From assembly GCA_032207245.1 (NCBI GenBank), contig CM063505.1, positions 170,325,201 to 170,389,200 of the forward strand: DNA of 64,000 nt. Direction: 5' to 3'. Position numbers and translations under genes: made by a program. The notes beneath the pieces are model-generated. The model saw nothing but the letters and a program-made list of their open reading frames with translations, searched no databases and was not told where the DNA came from. Shown here piece by piece: positions 1 to 11,215 of this stretch; the first letter of the stretch is position 1, and every line of letters starts with the position of its first letter. The stretch is from Pardosa pseudoannulata. Lineage: Eukaryota; Arthropoda; Arachnida; Araneae; Lycosidae.

Positions 1-1020
1 AGGCTTTCCTTCATGCGGTGAGTCGGTCCGGGTGTTCGGGCATACGAGTCGGTGCTGGTGAGCGGGGACTTCTGATTCTTGTCCCACTTCTCTCGAATCC
101 CGACTTCAACTCTTCTCCTTAACTTCGTTCCCAACTCCTCACCTCGGTTCCAACACCCCATTTTTCTTCCTTTCCAATCGCTTGTTTTCGGGAAATTTTC
201 CCACATCTCCACCCCCTTCGGAAGTGCATGTGGGCTCATTAAAGTAGCCCCTTTTGTGCAAGCTGACATTATTTTTAGCCCCTGCCCCCATAACTCATGG
301 TTACATCTCTGTACGAACTTGACCGTTACGCTGCCATTCCCTGATCTATACCTTCTCTGCAGGGGTCCCTAAACTTGACGTGAACAATTGGAGTCTATTT
401 TAAAGTTGAGGCTGTCATAAAAGCGAATGTTTATTCTGGTTACAGAAGAAACATTGATACTGCTGTTCGCAATATACTGTATGTATATTTTGTATTTACA
501 CAAAATACTACATTTGGATACAGCCCCTCATCTTTTTGCTTCCTTTCGGGAAAAATGGATTTCGAGTTTATTCTATCGACAATCACTTTCTGAATTTTTA
601 AGCTGTGTTTTTGAGACTTTCACAAAAGTTGCTCTTTACATTTAGCTAATCATAATTATGCACATTATATTTTGATTGCATTCTCGTATGCGCAGTGAAA
701 CATTATTTAGTAAACCTACTCATTTTTCATCCAATACTTATTATTTTTTAATTTTGATTGCATGATATTGTGCACAATGTCGTTTGACATGCGTCCTGAA
801 AATAGCATTATTTGATATTGAGAACTCTGCAAATTATAAGCAAAACACTTAAAGAAATTTGGGATTGTTTTTATAAAAACCTTAAATTCTCCACGTGTAT
901 ACGTGCTATCCTCATAGAATGAGCACAGATTATTACAAGAATCATCTTAATCATGTGCTAAAGTTTCAACGCTTTTCATACATTACTTTTTACAGGGTTA
1001 TCCAAAACATATGCACTTTT
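1..1020. other. no recognisable gene
   Basis: The first 400 bases are less AT-rich than the rest and hold short open frames without recognisable domains. From 400 to 1020 the sequence is AT-rich and unremarkable. I see no RNA gene or mobile-element terminus. Confidence 0.5.
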
Positions 1021-1190
1021 CTTCAATTTGTTGGTTGGTTAGGTTTTGGAGTACTACGGTCTACATTTTGCAACACGAGGGCTAATGAGACCGGGACCTA
1101 CAGCTTAAAGCCGATTTCGAACGGCTACGAACATCCAAGCCGCAGTGGGATTCGATCCCACGAACTCCGGTACCGATCTTCAATTTGTTG
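1021..1190 (-). mobile_element. tRNA-derived SINE, 5'-truncated, with 13-bp target duplication
   Basis: The body at 1034-1177 matches the minus-strand SINE seen elsewhere in this window (25.2, 27.6, 42.1, 44.1 and 59.7 kb). It runs on the minus strand from a partial tRNA-like head through the B-box-like motif to the conserved tail region. The 13-mer CTTCAATTTGTTG occurs at 1021-1033 and again at 1178-1190, as expected for target-primed insertion. The copy starts inside the tRNA head, so the A-box side is missing and it is probably not transcribed from its own promoter. Confidence 0.85.
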
Positions 1191-1194
1191 ACAG

Positions 1195-2023
1195 CAGGGT
1201 TGGTATGATTTAAATCATAATTTAAATCAGTTGATTTTTTTTGAAAAATTCATTGATTTAAATCATTTTTTTTTCACTTCTTTTAAAACCTATATTCCAC
1301 AGACAGGAGAATTGGGAATGAGTCAGTACAGTAATACCAATAAGTAAATAAGTATAAATAGATAGCATGTGCTTTCCAAGAATTTAGGGGTGTTGTTATC
1401 AGAAAGTATGTAGTAGGGGTAGTACAATGACTGATTATAACTGGTGGAAATCATTTTATGTAATGGGAATAAAGAGAGTATTATAAAACTGGACATTCAG
1501 TTTGTTTACTAAATAACATAAGCCGTGGCTTCATTTGCCGGAATGGAAAGACAGTTTTCTTCTTTTGGTATTGTTCATTCTAGCCTTCGTAACCAATTAG
1601 GAGTGGATAAAGCATCAAAGCTAGTGTTTTTATTGAAACAATCAAATCCATAATTTGGTATTTAAAAATATTGAAATAATTGTGATTTGTTTTTTTTAAT
1701 AGTTTGCATTAAAAGAATATTTAATTTGTTCTTTTAATTGACATCTTATTTAGTTTGCACTATCCAATTACAAAATAATAGAATGTATTTAGATTAAAAT
1801 TTATAAATTTAAGTTTAGGTAATCAGTGTGCAGAATATACTAGATAGATAAGATGTTACATCTCATAACAAATTATTCTATGTATATTGCAAAAAACATA
1901 AAAACAATTAAAATTAGTATTCAGAAATTTTTTTTTAAAAAATCCGATTTAAATAATAAAAATCTGATTTAAATCAAATAAATCTGATTTTTTAAAACAA
2001 ATCATGATTTTTTTCCAACCCTG
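1195..2023 (+). mobile_element. hAT-superfamily element (degenerate), TIR CAGGGTTGG
   Basis: The element starts CAGGGTTGG and ends CCAACCCTG, a perfect 9-bp terminal inverted repeat. The flanking 8-mers GTTGACAG (1187-1194) and GTTGACGG (2024-2031) match at 7 of 8, as for a hAT 8-bp target duplication. Sub-terminal AAATCA/TGATTT motifs are repeated at both ends. The left target copy overlaps the right target duplication of the neighbouring SINE, so the hAT landed there after the SINE. It keeps only a fragment of transposase. Confidence 0.88.
1528..1653 (+). pseudogene. hAT transposase C-terminal fragment
   Basis: An uninterrupted 41-codon stretch ends at a TAA and begins ASFAGMERQFSSFG, continuing through SSLRNQLGVDKASKL to LLKQSNP. 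hAT transposases end in a dimerisation domain with this layout: a serine/phenylalanine block, then a basic R-N-x-L motif, then an x-K-A-x-K-L helix. The fragment lies inside an element with hAT termini, which supports the call. The rest of the transposase (zinc finger, RNase H-like core) is not visible upstream, so this is a relic of a much longer protein. Confidence 0.75.
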
Positions 2024-2031
2024 GTTGACGG

Positions 2032-2490
2032 TCCCCTGAGGGGTTTCGAAAAAAATTCTTAGTTGAAACATGTGACGTTTACCATCCTGTTTACACTCCT
2101 GAGGTTTCAGCATAATTACTCTTGAATTTTTACAGATATCCAACAAAATGTCTAAAATCGCAAGTTACCGGACATCATTGGCAATATAGTGTTGTAACGT
2201 CACTGGATCCTGTGGTAGCGTGTAGGTGTCGAAGATGTAGTGACACGCTGTACAGCTTAAAATGATAACAACTTTAATTTTGGACTAAATATTAAAATAT
2301 TTACAAAGTTTCCGAATGGAAATCACAAGGGCTCAGAATGACCTGTGTACGGGCCCCAAAGTCATAGGTCTAGATACGCCAAAATCGAAATCAGCTGTCA
2401 GGTGCCCGTCAGATATGCAGTTGTACAGGGATACAACTTAAACTAATTGAGACCTACAAAAAACTGGAGATGGGCTCTCCAAAACAAATT
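2032..2490. other. no recognisable gene
   Basis: Unique-looking sequence between the hAT relic and the tRNA-Trp-like array. No coding or RNA signature is seen. Confidence 0.45.
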
Positions 2491-2566
2491 TATGTAATCG
2501 TGTATAAACTTTTTTTTTTTAATTTCGTGACACTCTGGCCACCTGAGAAAAAGAACATACATCGCC

Positions 2567-2638
2567 TGACCTGGACGGGATTTGAACACTCAACCTTCAG
2601 ATATGAAGTCAGACGCTCTATCGTTGCTCCACCAGAAC
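2567..2638 (-). pseudogene. tRNA-Trp-like copy 1, anticodon changed to TCA
   Basis: The tRNA-Trp backbone is recognisable, but the anticodon loop reads CTTCATA instead of CTCCAGA. This places TCA at the anticodon with T33 kept. The acceptor 5' side and D arm carry further changes, so it is most likely a pseudogene. Confidence 0.6.
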
Positions 2639-2912
2639 ACTTTAAATGGTTCATAAAATTAAGAACACAAATATTTAAGATAGGATTCTCATAAGATATG
2701 AGAAAACTATTTTATATTTCACTCAACACATTGTTCAATTATGAACAAACTTTAATAAATCGAATCAAGAAATTGGGCAGGTTATAATAATAATAGAAAG
2801 TTAGATTTAACTTTTAGCAAGTAATTTAAAAAATATTTTTATATAATCGTGTACAAACTTTTTTTAAATTTCGTGACACTCTGGCCGCCTCAGTAAAAGA
2901 ACATTTATCGCC

Positions 2913-2999
2913 TGACCTGGACGTGATTTGAACACCCAAAAATTTCACTCATAAAGTTCTGATTTGGAATCAGACGCTCTACCGTTGCGCCACCAGGTC
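2913..2999 (-). pseudogene. tRNA-Trp-like copy 2 with 15-nt insertion
   Basis: The span is 87 nt against 72 nt in its neighbours, because extra sequence sits in the T-arm/variable region. Anticodon CCA is retained. The insertion should prevent a normal T arm. Copy 6 (3830-3916) has the same insertion, so the two descend from one duplicated unit. Confidence 0.7.
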
Positions 3000-3271
3000 A
3001 CGTAAAAAGTTTCACAAATTTAAGAACACAAATATTTACGTAAAGATTCTTATACGATATGAGAAAACTGTTTTAAATTTCACTCTACGCACTGCTCAGT
3101 TATGAACAAGCTTTAATAAATCGAATCAAGAAATTGGGCAGGTTATAATAATTATAGAATGTTTGATTTAATTTTTAGTATGTATTGTAAAAACTCTTTT
3201 TATATAATCGTGTACAAACTTTTTTTAAATTTCGTGACACTCTGGCCGCCTGAGAAAAATAACATACATCC

Positions 3272-3343
3272 TGACCTGGACGTGATTTGAACACGCAACC
3301 TTCTGCTCTGGAATCAGACGCTCTACCGTTGCGCCACCAGGCC
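3272..3343 (-). tRNA. tRNA-Trp(CCA)-like gene, unit 3
   Basis: It is 72 nt with acceptor arms GGCCTGG and CCAGGTC, discriminator A, anticodon loop TTCCAGA (anticodon CCA) and a T arm GCGTG/CACGT closing a TTCAAAT loop. I count one mismatch in the D stem and one at the closing pair of the anticodon stem. A plus-strand A5 run 3' of it gives a minus-strand T5 terminator. It may still be transcribed, but the mismatches make a decaying copy equally possible. Confidence 0.6.
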
Positions 3344-3829
3344 ACGTGAAAAGGTTTATAAACTTAAAAACACAAATATATAAGTCAGATTTTTATAAGA
3401 TATGAGAAAACTGTTTTATATTTCACTCTACACACTGTTCAGTTATGAACAAGCTTTAATAAATCAAATAAAGAAATTGGGAAGGTTATAATAATTATAG
3501 AGATTTAGATATAATTTTTAGTATGTATTTTAAAAACTATTTTTACATAATCGTGTACAAACTTTTTTTAAAATTTCGTGACACTACGTCCGCCGGAGAA
3601 AATGAACATATATCGAATGACCTGGACGTGATTTGAACACGCAATTTTAGAAATTATCTTCATATAATCGTTTACAAACCTTTTTTAAATTTCGTGACAC
3701 TACGTCCGCCGGAGAAAATGAACATATATCGAATGACCTGGACGTGATTTTATTTTTATATAATCGTGTACAAACTTTTTTTAAATTTCGTGACACTCTG
3801 GCCGCCTCAGTAAAAGAACATTTATCGCC

Positions 3830-3916
3830 TGACCTGGACGTGATTTGAACACCCAAAAATTTCACTCATAAAGTTCTGATCTGGAATCAGACGCTCTACC
3901 GTTGCGCCACCAGGTC
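3830..3916 (-). pseudogene. tRNA-Trp-like copy 6 with 15-nt insertion
   Basis: It is nearly identical to the copy at 2913-2999, including the insertion in the T-arm side and anticodon CCA. The surrounding 350 bp match too, so a larger block was duplicated. Confidence 0.7.
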
Positions 3917-4191
3917 ACGTAAAAAGTTTCACAAATTTAAGAACACAAATATTTACGTAAAGATTCTTATACGATATGAGAAAACTGTTTTAAATTTCAC
4001 TCTACGCACTGCTCAGTTATGAACAAGCTTTAATAAATCGAATCAAGAAATTGGGCAGGTTATAATAATTATAGAATGTTTGATTTAATTTTTAGTATGT
4101 ATTTTAAAAACTCTTTTTATATAATCGTGTACAAACTTTTTTTAAAATTTCGTGACACTCTGGCCGCCTGAGAAAAATAACATACATCACC

Positions 4192-4263
4192 TGACCTGGA
4201 CGTGATTTGAACACGCAACCTTCTGCTCTGGAGTCAGACGCGCTACCGTTGCGCCACCAGGCC
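4192..4263 (-). tRNA. tRNA-Trp(CCA)-like gene, unit 7 (best preserved in left array)
   Basis: 72 nt. The acceptor stem pairs fully (one G-T), the D stem GCGC/GCGC is perfect, the T stem is intact (one G-T pair), the anticodon loop is CTCCAGA with anticodon CCA, and the discriminator is A. The only flaw seen is at the last pair of the anticodon stem (A-G). T33 and box B (GTTCAAATC) are present, and a T5 run follows on the minus strand. Of the left-array copies this is the most plausible functional tRNA. Confidence 0.65.
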
Positions 4264-4537
4264 ACATAAAAATGTTTATAAATTTAAGAACACAAATATT
4301 TAAGTAAGGATTTTTATAAGATATGAGAAAACTGTTTTATATTTCACTCTACACACTGTTCAGTTATGAACAAGCTTTAATAAATCGAATCAAGAATTTG
4401 GGAAGGTTATAATAATTATAGAGATTTAGATTTAATTTTTGCATTGTATTTTAGAAATTATCTTCATATAATCGTTTACAAACCTTTTTTAAATTTCGTG
4501 ACACTACGTCCGCCGGAGAAAATGAACATATATCGAA

Positions 4538-4568
4538 TGACCTGGACGTGATTTGAGCACGCAACCTT
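4538..4568 (-). pseudogene. 3' part of tRNA-Trp-like unit 8, split by the foldback element
   Basis: This carries the acceptor 3' strand and T arm of a tRNA-Trp-like copy. The remaining 41 nt lie at 11393-11433, beyond the 6.8-kb insertion. 31 + 41 nt equals the 72 nt of the neighbouring copies once the duplicated 9-bp target is counted once. Confidence 0.85.
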
Positions 4569-4730
4569 ACCCTAATAAAGTTAGCCCCCCCATGACGGAA
4601 ACTGACATTCCGAAATATGCCATTCGTTTGATCATCGTTAGATCAGATTTGATCAACATATTTCATCGTTTGATCAATAAATAAAAAAAAGATATTTTAA
4701 AAAAACTGTAGGGGGGGGGGGCTAACTTTA
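4569..4730 (+). repeat. terminal inverted repeat, left, of the foldback element
   Basis: Matches 11220-11383 in inverse orientation, including GATCA-rich motifs and a G-run/C-run boundary next to a short A/T-rich stretch. Confidence 0.88.
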
Positions 4731-4870
4731 TGGATTTTTTAAAATTATCGTATGAACATGAACGATACATCATTCGAAAGAGCATCGTTAGAATAGATTT
4801 GATCAACCATTTTTGGCGTTTGATCAACACCGGAAGTGCCCCAAAATCGCCCCCAAAGGTGCCCCAAAAC

Positions 4871-5930
4871 CATAAAGTTAGCCCCCCCATGTCGGAATTT
4901 CGAGACAATTTTGATGTCATTCGAAAGAGAATCGTTAGATCAGATTTGATCAACCATTTTTGGCGTTTGATCAACACCGGAAGTGCCCCAAAACCATAAA
5001 GTTAGCCCCCCCATGTCAGAATTTCGAGACAATTTTGATGTCATTCGAAAGAGAATCGTTAGATCAGATTTGATCAACCATTTTTGGCGTTTGATCAACA
5101 CCGGAAGTGCTCCAAAACCATAAAGTTAGCCCCCCCATGTCAGAATTTCGAGACAATTTTGATGTCATTCGAAAGAGAATCGTTAGATCAGATTTGATCA
5201 ACCATTTTTGGCGTTTGATCAACACCGGAAGTGCCCCAAAACCATAAAGTTAGCCCCCCCCCATGTCAGAATTTCGAGACAATTTTGATGTCATTCGAAA
5301 GAGAATCGTTAGATCAGATTTGATCAACCATTTTTGGCGTTTGATCAACACCGGAAGTGCCCCAAAACCATAAAGTTAGCCCCCCCCCATGTCAGAATTT
5401 CGAGACAATTTTGATGTCATTCGAAAGAGAATCGTTAGATCAGATTTGATCAACCATTTTTGGCGTTTGATCAACACCGGAAGTGCCCCAAAATCGCCCC
5501 CAAAGGTGCCCCAAAACCATAAAGTTAGCCCCCCCATGTCGGAATTTCGAGACAATTTTGATGTCATTCGAAAGAGAATCGTTAGATCAGATTTGATCAA
5601 CCATTTTTGGCGTTTGATCAACACCGGAAGTGCCTCAAAATCGCCCCCAAAGGTGCCCCAAAACCATAAAGTTAGCCCCCCCATGTCGGAATTTCGAGAC
5701 AATTTAGATGTCATTCGAAAGAGAATCGTTAGATCAGATTTGATCAACCATTTTTGGCGTTTGATCAACACCGGAAGTGCCCCAAAATCGCCCCAAAGGT
5801 GCCCCAAAACCATAAAGTTAGCCCCCCCATGTCGGAATTTCTAGACAATTTTGATGTCATTCGAAAGAGAATCGTTAGATCAGATTGGATCAACCATTTT
5901 TGGCGTTTGATCAACACCGAGAGGCCTCTA
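4871..5930 (+). repeat. satellite array in left arm, units of 124 and ~147 bp
   Basis: CATAAAGTTAGCCCCCC starts units at 4871, 4995, 5119, 5243, 5369, 5518, 5665 and 5811. The first four periods are 124-126 bp and the last three 146-149 bp. The longer unit has an extra block of about 23 bp containing ATCGCCCCCAAAGG. Each unit contains several TGATCA motifs. Because 147 is a multiple of three, long open frames arise on both strands; they look like a by-product of the repeat and not genes. Confidence 0.93.
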
Positions 5931-7720
5931 AAGGTGCTCGAATACCATAATATTTCTCCCACTTTAAATATCCGAATAGAAATAATAGAAAATGGTTGGA
6001 ATATTTAAAATTAGTAATTTTATGAAGTATAAGAACTTCTGAATATACTGGAATCTAAATGTTAGTTCTTCATTTCTGAAATATACAATGATATTAAACT
6101 CATTTGAAAACGGATGACAACATTTGTATTTTAAGGATGTTTGTATGAAGAAAATAAACAAGACTTTTTTAAATGGTTGTCATATTATGTATTCATTGAA
6201 ATAAGTTATGTCTATATCTTTTGAAGAATCAGTTTGTGTAGATTTGTAAATGTTATGTTCTCAAAATTTTGGAATAAATAAAAAGGTACATGTTAAGCAT
6301 CCCTCATAGATATAGTTTTAAAATATTTTTACTTAATTTAGATTCTATTTAGCTAAATTCCTCTGATCTTGTGGGGAAGTTTGTTGGATACTACTAAAAG
6401 ATATTTTAGTTCTCTTTGTTCCATGGACATCAGATTCTACAAAATTAAACAACAGCCGTTTAAAAAAATTTAAAAAATATTTGAAAAGAGAACCAAATAG
6501 AAATGTTTCATCGTCGGTGAATGTATTAAAACTGGCTTTTGTTTAGGTTTTTCTATTAACAAATTTATTTTAATACTATAAGATTTCATAAACTGGATTA
6601 TGTAAACTCCTAGATTATTGTTATAAGTTAAAAATAAAAATTGGGTATCAATTAGTGCTTCTTTCAAATTGTTATAATTATTAAGATTAACTATTATGTT
6701 TTAAAATTGTCATTATGTTATAAACACATAGACGAGTTTTCAGAAGCGTGCAGTTATGTAAAACTCTTTTGTGTACCTTAAGTAATTTTAAAGATAGCGG
6801 AGATCAAAATATTGAGCATTCGTCCTTTGTGAAAGGTATTATTTTGATTCAAAACCTTCAAATGCCTAAAAGGGCAGAGTTTAATTTTGAATCAAAATAT
6901 TTTAGGTATCATTATTTATGTACAAACTAAAACATACATTAAGTTAAAATGGGTTACTATACAGCAATAGTTTATTCTTTATTTTTGCTCATTTCATATA
7001 GAATGACCCAGCTGTAAAATGTAAGATACCAACATAGAGAACATTATTACATATACAGAATTTAAACATAAAAAATATTTCGTTTGTAACATTTAGATAA
7101 GTTACGATAAATCAATGTCTAAATACAAATCCTATTTTTCGATCATGATTTAAATTTAATCTCCACCGCCTGTTTTGGAGGTCGCCATCAAAATACAACT
7201 TGGGGACATACGTATTTGGTGGTCAGCAAGACCCTACTTATCTCACAGTTCCTTCACCACATGACACTCATTAAGAAAGAATGCTGTGAGAAAACTGAGC
7301 TGGACTAACCACTCCCCTTCTAAAAAATGAGGCGTAGGGAGTGCTTGATATGCACTGAGTTCCCCTAAAACCACTTGCATCAAACAGACAGGCAGCAATA
7401 TTTATGACTGGAAATTTTAGTCCTTCCTTCAACCCCCGCTGACCTCCAAAACAACTCGTATTGCATGGAGTAAAGCGTAGAACCAACACAAAATAATCTT
7501 AATAAACACAAAAATACAGCAATTTTTATGTAAAAAATAGTTTTTCCGTAACATCTTAGATGATTCTGTATTATATAGTACATTCAGATGCCCAGCAATA
7601 CGTATTAAACATATTTTTACTAATTTTAACATAACTAAGAATATGATATGACTAAGAATATAAATGCTCGATGATCACAGTATTTTGCTAAGTCGAGATC
7701 TATCGATCCCAAAAAGTTAC
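5931..7720. other. interior of foldback element, no gene seen
   Basis: AT-rich sequence with only short open frames. No transposase motif is recognised. Confidence 0.5.
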
Positions 7721-7724
7721 AAAT

Positions 7725-7800
7725 TCGTATCAGTAACGGGATTCGAACCCGGGATTTCGGTACTGAAAGCCCTACCAATTCAGCCATCGTCCGTTTCTAA
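7725..7800 (-). mobile_element. SINE head fragment (tRNA-like promoter part)
   Basis: On the minus strand a GATGGCTGAATTGGT-like A-box region and a GGGTTCGAATCCC B box sit about 40 bp apart, as in the heads of the other SINE copies here. The tail half is absent or too diverged to see. It does not fold as an obvious complete tRNA. Confidence 0.6.
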
Positions 7801-8586
7801 ACATAACTAGAGAAAATACTTAATAAAAGATCTGTTTGGACTGGTATCATTGCCTGGACTGAAGTCAATTTAAAGAATTGGACAATAGAGCAGAGATAAA
7901 AGGGTTTATCCATGTCAACAGCAAGAATAAACCTTCAAGCAAAAGTAATTTCTCAAAAGAAGAACAACTATCCTAGAACTTTAATTTTCGTTTAGTTAAT
8001 TATCACGAGTGGGGCATATACGCCAGAGCGGTTTATCCACCAGGAATTTTGGTTCTAAGCAGTACATATTCAGTATAAATATTTTTTACAAACTTTATAA
8101 TGATGAATATAATACTTCATTAGATTAACAAGATACTTTAAGGAAAGCTAAAAAGAACAAAAAAAGGTGGAAAGTTTGAAAATCTCTTAAAATATCAAAT
8201 GTAGGTCTTAATATAGTACACTTAGACAACAATACAAGAATAAGTGAACATATGTTTTCCTTATATTAATATAATTAAAATATGATATTAGATTAGATTT
8301 GCAAGATGCAAAAACGAAAGCTAAAAGAGGAAAGAAGTGAGACATTTCAAAAACTTTTAGAAAATATTTTTTTTATTAATAACAGCCTAATGAAGAGTAT
8401 AATATTTCAATAACATCAGCTATCTTTCTCTCTCCATGTAGTTATCTTTCTATTCTTGAAAAACTATATATTAGAGATACAATAGCATTTTGTGCTAGTT
8501 TTTTGCAGATTTCCTTAAATTTTGTATAGAATCAATGCCGTAGTAATTCTTTAGTTTCTCAGTAAATGAATCTCAATAAAATGAAT
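7801..8586. other. interior of foldback element, no gene seen
   Basis: AT-rich, no recognisable coding or RNA feature. Confidence 0.45.
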
Positions 8587-9180
8587 GAATGTTATCATAT
8601 AGACCGTTAAGTTTCACTTTTATTGCACCCGCGCTGAATAAATAGAACACAACACCTTAAATAATTGCTCAAATTCTGTATATCAATTTTATTTTCGAAT
8701 GAACACAAAATTGCTCCCAAATTCCGACATGAGAAAAGAGGTAAAATGTGTTGTTTGGGGGTACCTGTGGACTCACCTTTGATAAACAAATCCCGAAAAA
8801 TTTTAATTAAATTCAATCTAACGAAACTTTTTCGAATGACAAATAAATTAAACAGAAATTTTGTCGTGTGAGGAAGGGTGGTGGTGGTTATAGACCTCCT
8901 TTTGGGATGATTTGGAGCAACTTTTAGTGCTGATCAAATTAAAAAAATGATTGATCAAAACTGATTCATCGACGCTCTATCGCAAGTCTTATCGTTCACA
9001 TCTATGCAATCATTATATAAAATCTATAAAATTAGCCCCCCCCCCTACGCATTTTCTTAAATATATTTTTTGAACAATTGATCAAACGACGAAATATGTT
9101 GATCAAGTGTGATTTATTATGATCGAATAAATGACATACGTCGAAAAGACAGTTTCCGTTAAGGGGTGGGGTAGAGGTAT
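8587..9180. repeat. degenerate second copy of the foldback terminus and arm
   Basis: The region 9030-9180 repeats, at reduced identity and in right-end orientation, the sequence of 11220-11383: C-run, short A/T stretch, ATTGATCAAACGA, AAATATGTTGATCAA and CAGTTTCCGT. Sequence at 8680-8870 resembles a diverged arm unit (TTCGAATGA, CCGACATGAG). An older related element, or an internal relic of an ancestral arm, therefore lies inside the present element. Confidence 0.7.
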
Positions 9181-10532
9181 CTAACAAAAATTGCAACTGG
9201 TCTCTGATAAATGGCAGTTCTTGAGCTCTATTCATTGTTGAACTAATTAATAAGTATATTTCATTGTTGAATATAATTCTAATCATTGTCAATTTAATAT
9301 TGTATAAATTTTTATATTGATAAAAACATACTTTGGTGACTGTGTAACTGGCCACTTTATAAGACATTGGAAGATTTTATCTCACATTCAAATAAAATAA
9401 GCCTAAATGAAAACTATTAAGTACATAATTTAACAGGAATACAAGAAAATCGTTAGGTGGCCATACCAGGTATTGTTTTCAACATTTAGTTTAATTCATT
9501 TCAAATTATGAACCAAATTAGCAGAAGATAAATTATTTTAACTAGAATACATAATGCAACAAACAATTATTAAGGGCAAATTATTTAATACTGCTATAAA
9601 ATATCTGTTAAAATGTAAACTTTTTTTCTTTTTTCTCTAATAATATATTCTGATATATTTCACGAGTTTATTAATATGAATATTTAGCTTGCAAATATTT
9701 CTAAACAGTTTTTATTTGAGTAATTTAATATTTCTTTAATATCAAAGAAAAGTCTAATTTGTCAAATTGAAAATTAGTTGAGTTTTTGAAAAAAATTGAC
9801 CATTTATATAATTTCAGGAGTAAGAATTAATTCATTTCCTTTAGAGCCATTTCTTTATCAGAAACACCCAGAAAATGCCCTCTCAGCTGTCTAGAGATTT
9901 TACAAAACAACAATGTACTAATGAACTATAAAGAAAACATGCACATGTCCATTTACTCATCGCGAATTTTTCCCACTTCGATAAGTATAGCACAACTAGG
10001 CTACTTCCAAGACTAGTCGAATTACAGGGCCATTTTCGACAGGGCGAAAGGGGAAGAGAAGGTTTGGAAATTTATTACTTGGCAGTGAATAGGGGTCAGA
10101 GGTTTACAGTATTTCAACATGACAACGGAGAAACTTTAAAGCATCAACTTCAATCAACCCTCATCAGAAATAAGAAGAAAAGCAGAGATAGTTATATTAC
10201 AAAATATCCTTTAATTATAAGAGGATACAATAGTTTTTAAAATTTCTGATTGGTAAAATTAACATTGCTGTAAAACATTCGAGAAATTCAAATGTCCTCT
10301 TTAAGTAAAAATGTTTTAAAATCCAGCAGAAAATATTCGGAAAAATTAGGCAATTAAGGTTTCGAAAAACTGCCGTCCAGTAAATTTCATACTCCTTTAA
10401 ACCTAATTTTAAAAAAGGTAGAATTAAAATGAAAAAAAAATATTAGGAAGGAGGAACCGATTTCTTTTCTGTTAATATGGAAATTTAATATGGGGGAACT
10501 ATATGGTTTTAACGTACATTTCAGGGGTCACT
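9181..10532. other. interior of foldback element, no gene seen
   Basis: AT-rich sequence without recognisable features. Confidence 0.45.
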
Positions 10533-11215
10533 TCCCGTGTTGATCAAACGCCAGAAACAATTGATCAGATCGGATCTAAAAGTTCTCTTTCGAATGACAT
10601 TAAAATTGTCCCGAAATTCTGACATGGGGGGGGCTAACTTTATGGTTTTGGGGCACCTTTGGGGGCGATTTTGGGGCACTTCCGGTGTTGATCAAACGCC
10701 AAAAATGGTTGATCAAATCTGATCTAACGATTCTCTTTTGAATGACATCAAAATTGTCTCGAAATTCCGACATGGGGGGGGCTAACTTTATGGTTTTGGG
10801 GCACCTTTGGGGGCGATTTTGGGGCACTTCCGGTGTTGATCAAACGCCAAAAATGGTTGATCAAATCTGATCTAACGATTCTCTTTTGAATGACATCAAA
10901 ATTGTCTCGAAATTCCGACATGGGGGGGCTAACTTTATGGTTTTGGGGCACCTTTGGGGGCGATTTTGGGGCACTTCCGGTGTTGATCAAACGCCAAAAA
11001 TGGTTGATCCAATCTGATCTAACGATTCTCTTTCGAATGACATCAAAATTGTCTCGAAATTCCGACATCGGGGGCTAACTTTATGGTTTTGGGGCACCTT
11101 TGGGGGCGATTTTGGAGCACTTCCGGTGTTGATCAAACGCCAAAAATGGTTGATCAAATCTAATCTAACGATGCTCTTTCGAATGATGTATCGTTCATGT
11201 TCATACGATAATTTT
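10533..11215 (-). repeat. satellite array in right arm (inverse of left arm)
   Basis: GGGCTAACTTTATGG recurs at about 10630, 10780, 10927 and 11072, so all units are the long (about 147 bp) form in inverse orientation to 4871-5930. This arm has fewer units than the left one, so the arms are unequal. Confidence 0.92.

Larger units (their letters stand above)
2497..4568 (-). repeat. tandem array of ~345-bp units each carrying a tRNA-Trp-like sequence (left part)
   Basis: The landmark ATCGTGTACAAAC (and close variants) recurs at 2497, 2846, 3207, 3549, 3667, 3773, 4123 and 4471, giving periods near 345 bp plus two short partial units of about 110 bp (3549-3773). Each full unit has a minus-strand tRNA-Trp-like gene of 72 nt (87 nt in two units) and about 270 bp of AT-rich spacer. 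A run of four or five A's on the plus strand lies just beyond the tRNA 3' end, which reads as a pol III T-run terminator on the minus strand. The array is broken at 4568 by the foldback element and resumes at 11384. Confidence 0.9.

Noticed and set aside
5376..5844. Overlapping open frames of about 150 codons on both strands in the satellite arm, repetitive at the protein level
   Set aside because: The unit is 147 bp, a multiple of three, so any frame without stops in one unit stays open through the array on either strand. No start context, domain or codon signature supports a gene.
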